Assembly: GCF_946887195.1 (NCBI RefSeq)
Contig: NZ_CAMPKE010000002.1
Location: 124,001 to 188,000 of the forward strand
Source of the DNA: an uncultured Halomonas sp.
GTDB lineage: Bacteria; Pseudomonadota; Gammaproteobacteria; Pseudomonadales; Halomonadaceae
Length of the DNA stretch: 64,000 nucleotides
Reading direction: 5' to 3'
Below, piece by piece: positions 61,969 through 64,000 of the stretch. A program made the translations under genes and the position numbers. Numbering within the stretch: position 1 is the stretch's first letter; every line of letters begins with the position of its first letter. The notes beneath the pieces were generated by a model, which was not told where the DNA came from, searched no databases, and saw only the letters and a program-made list of their open reading frames with translations.

Positions 61969-62388
61969 ATGATCGATCAGTTTCTCGAATTCGCGCAGAA
62001 CCACCCACTCCTGGTGGGTGCCTTCCTGATAGTGCTCGTGGCCTGGCTCGGCTACGAGTTCATGCGTGGCAATCACGGTGTCGATTGCAGCGAGGCCACT
62101 ACCCTGGTCAATCGCGAGGATGGCGTCATCGTCGATATTCGCGATGCCAACGACTTCAAGGAAGGCCATATCGCCGGGGCGCGTAACGTTCCTCAGAGCC
62201 GGCTCGACGATCGCCTGTCCGAGCTCGACAAGTTCAAGGACAAGCCGGTCGTGGTGGTCTGCAAGCATGGCCAGTCGTCGGGTATCGCCGTCGCCAAGTT
62301 GACCAAGGCGGGCTTCACCCGCGTCGCCAAGCTCAAGGGCGGCATGGCGCAGTGGCAGGCGGATAATCTGCCCGTGGTCAGAAAGTAA
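61969..62388 (+). CDS. Membrane-anchored rhodanese-like protein (YibN)
   Basis: Predicted 139 residues: an N-terminal membrane anchor (about 13-33, LLVGAFLIVLVAWLGYEFM) and a single rhodanese domain. The active-site cysteine is in VVVVCKHGQSSG, followed by LKGGMAQWQADNLPV. YibN is conserved near secB and recently linked to inner-membrane protein insertion, but a sulfurtransferase role is also plausible. In E. coli grxC sits between yibN and secB; here secB follows after 33 bases. Confidence 0.87.
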   Translation: MIDQFLEFAQNHPLLVGAFLIVLVAWLGYEFMRGNHGVDCSEATTLVNREDGVIVDIRDANDFKEGHIAGARNVPQSRLDDRLSELDKFKDKPVVVVCKHGQSSGIAVAKLTKAGFTRVAKLKGGMAQWQADNLPVVRK

Positions 62389-62421
62389 CTGAAAAAGCGC
62401 AACGTTTTATAGGAAGACAAC

Positions 62422-62910
62422 ATGGCGGAAGACAACAATCAGGCCGCACAGGGCCAGGATCAGAAGCAACTGCAATTCTCACTGCAGCGCATCTACGTGA
62501 AGGATATCTCCTTCGAGTCGCCGAACGCGCCAGCGGTGTTTCAGCAGCCGTTCAAGCCCAAGGTCAGCCTCGATCTGAACACCACCAGCGAACAGGTCGG
62601 TGAGGATCTCTTCGAGGTAGTGGTCAAGGTCACCGCGCAGGTGGCGCATGCCGAGAGCGGCACCACCTCGTTCCTGGTCGAGGTCGAGCAGGGCGGGTTG
62701 TTCCGTATCGCCGGCCTGCAGGGCGATCAGCTCGATCACACTCTCGGTGCCTTCTGCCCCAACGTGCTGTTCCCCTACGCGCGCGAGTGCATCGACAATC
62801 TAGTCAACCGCGGTAGTTTCCCGCCATTGATGCTGGCGCCGGTCAACTTCGAAGCGATGTATGCGCAGAAGAAGCAGCGCCAGGCGCAGGGCAGCGAAAC
62901 CACCCAGTAA
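62422..62910 (+). CDS. secB: Protein-export chaperone SecB
   Basis: Tetrameric cytoplasmic chaperone that keeps preproteins unfolded for SecA. The 162 residues contain FSLQRIYVKDISFESPNAPA, HAESGTTSFLVEVEQGGLFRI and APVNFEAMYAQKKQRQ, which are very conserved. ATG start with AGGAAGACA upstream. It follows the rhodanese gene and ends directly before the rsmE start (TAAATG). Confidence 0.97.
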   Translation: MAEDNNQAAQGQDQKQLQFSLQRIYVKDISFESPNAPAVFQQPFKPKVSLDLNTTSEQVGEDLFEVVVKVTAQVAHAESGTTSFLVEVEQGGLFRIAGLQGDQLDHTLGAFCPNVLFPYARECIDNLVNRGSFPPLMLAPVNFEAMYAQKKQRQAQGSETTQ

Positions 62911-63636
62911 ATGAGCGGTCCGCGTATCCACATCGATGCCGCGCTTGCGCCCGGCGTCGATGTGACACTGCCAGACGCCGCGGCGCGCCACGTCGCGGCG
63001 GTTTTACGCCTGCGCGAAGGGGCGGCGCTGAGGCTATTCGACGGGCGCGGTCACGAGGCCGTGGCCGAACTCGTCGAGGTTACCCGCAAGCGGGTCGTGG
63101 CGCGTATCGCGACGGTCACCGCGGGGCGGGGCGAATCGCCGCTGGCGGTGCATCTCGGCCAGGCGGTCTCCAAGGGCGAGCGCATGGATTACGCGATCCA
63201 GAAGGCCGTCGAGCTGGGTGTGGCGGCGATCACGCCGCTGTACACCGAGCACGGCGATGTGCGCCTGAAAGGCGATCGCGAAGCCAGGAAGCTGGCCCAC
63301 TGGCAAGGGGTGGCGGCCAGTGCCTGCGAGCAGTGCGGCCGCGCCACGCTGCCGACGGTGCATGCCCCGCAACTATTGAGCGAGTGGCTGGCCGGTCGCG
63401 ATGAAGCGTTATGCCTGGTGCTGCACCCGGCGACCGAATCGGCCTGGCGCGATGGGCGTGACGCGACCAGTGCCGCCTTGTTGATCGGCCCCGAGGGCGG
63501 GCTCAGTGAGGCTGAAGTCGCCCGCGCCAACGACGCCGGTTTCACGCCGCTGACCCTTGGCCCACGCATCCTGCGCACCGAAACCGCGCCGGTCGTGGCA
63601 CTGACGCTGCTTCAGCATTATTTCGGGGATATGTAG
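62911..63636 (+). CDS. rsmE: 16S rRNA (uracil-1498-N3)-methyltransferase RsmE
   Basis: SPOUT-class methyltransferase making m3U1498 in 16S rRNA. The 241 residues start MSGPRIHIDAAL with a PUA-like N-terminal domain (HVAAVLRLREGAALRLFDG); the knotted C-terminal domain has LGQAVSKGERMDYAIQKAVELG, LLIGPEGGLSEAEV and LTLGPRILRTETAPVVAL. No gap separates it from secB, and no separate ribosome binding site is obvious, so it is likely coupled. Confidence 0.95.
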   Translation: MSGPRIHIDAALAPGVDVTLPDAAARHVAAVLRLREGAALRLFDGRGHEAVAELVEVTRKRVVARIATVTAGRGESPLAVHLGQAVSKGERMDYAIQKAVELGVAAITPLYTEHGDVRLKGDREARKLAHWQGVAASACEQCGRATLPTVHAPQLLSEWLAGRDEALCLVLHPATESAWRDGRDATSAALLIGPEGGLSEAEVARANDAGFTPLTLGPRILRTETAPVVALTLLQHYFGDM

Positions 63637-63792
63637 GAACCTCTGAAAAACTATCTGCGTTGTCACAGCGGCGTTAAAAACAGGCTCGGGCGCGAGTCCG
63701 ATTAAAATACTCATTTATTCACATATAAACTCCGTTTTTGCGCCTGTTTTTGCCTTGCCGTGACGGCCTCGTCTACGTTTTTCAAAGGTCCC
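63636..63792. repeat. Palindromic intergenic repeat, copy C
   Basis: About 157 bases after rsmE. Termini GGAACCTCTGAAAAACTA and TACGTTTTTCAAAGGTCCC are imperfect inverted repeats; inside are GTTAAAAACAGGCTCGGGCG and GCGCCTGTTTTTGCCTTGCC as another inverted pair, with ACTCATTTATTC / ATATAAACTCCG in the core. Highest symmetry of the three copies. Confidence 0.85.
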
Positions 63793-63871
63793 ATAGTTCG
63801 TTTATCTTCGGGCTGCGCCAGCGGCGTTGTCTATGCTGCCTATTGGTTCGATAACTTCCCAGGATTCTGCC

Positions 63872-64000
63872 ATGCCCAGGTCATTCAATGATCGTCCCGT
63901 CTCCCGCTCGCGTGCGCCCTCCCCCGGGAAATCGCCGCATGCCGAATCCCGGCTCCTGGCGCGCCCGGGCGAGGTGGCCTTTCTCAAGGTGGTGACGATC
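63872..64000 (+). CDS. Unidentified protein, N-terminal 43 codons
   Basis: An open frame with AGGA seven bases before its ATG runs off the right edge. It begins MPRSFNDRPVSRSRAPSPG and later has LLARPGEVAFLKVVTI. The latter faintly resembles the start of S1-domain RNA-binding proteins of the CvfB type, but 43 residues are too few to name it. Confidence 0.6.
   Translation, partial: MPRSFNDRPVSRSRAPSPGKSPHAESRLLARPGEVAFLKVVTI

Overview
The window (64 kb, GC-rich with a few AT-rich islands) looks like the replication-origin region of a halomonad-type gammaproteobacterium (Halomonas/Chromohalobacter relatives). This is inferred from gene order and protein character; no 16S rRNA gene is present. 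No phage, insertion sequence, tRNA, rRNA or CRISPR array was seen.

Left end (1-5.9 kb, minus strand): atpB (partial), atpI, parB, parA, rsmG and mnmG, followed by an AT-rich, DnaA-box-bearing spacer that is the best oriC candidate. A block of about 15 kb (5.9-21.2 kb) then separates mnmG from mnmE, which are close neighbours in many relatives. It holds a polar amino-acid ABC transporter, erpA, argC, a ClC-type channel, heme and thiamine genes (hemJ, thiD, thiE, hemL), a two-domain predicted kinase, an orphan VpsT/CsgD-type regulator, rdgB, hemW, an OmpA-like lipoprotein and rlmJ.

Origin core (21.2-35.7 kb): mnmE, yidC, rnpA and rpmH (minus; yidD is missing from its usual place), a second DnaA-box cluster, then dnaA, dnaN, recF and gyrB (plus), gmhB, glyS and glyQ. 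Five parS sites lie at 28.7-32.7 kb, two of them inside recF, with a 7 x 7-bp tandem repeat between the last two. With parAB at 1-2.8 kb this makes a complete chromosome segregation system around the origin.

LPS inner-core region (35.8-48.8 kb): hldD, a WaaF-type heptosyltransferase, an unknown protein, an OpgB-like transferase, two glycosyltransferases, a PbgA/YejM-like sulfatase-fold protein, a KdkA-type Kdo kinase, a second GT9 transferase, hldE and waaA. With gmhB just upstream, the ADP-heptose pathway is present apart from GmhA.

Right part (48.8-64 kb): rpiA/ilvA, a tiny membrane ORF, fau, 6S RNA, zapA, ygfB, pepP, ubiH and ubiI in a conserved gammaproteobacterial order, then ctpA, envC, gpmI, a rhodanese, secB, rsmE and the start of an unidentified gene. 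Three copies of a palindromic intergenic repeat family lie in the last 8 kb.
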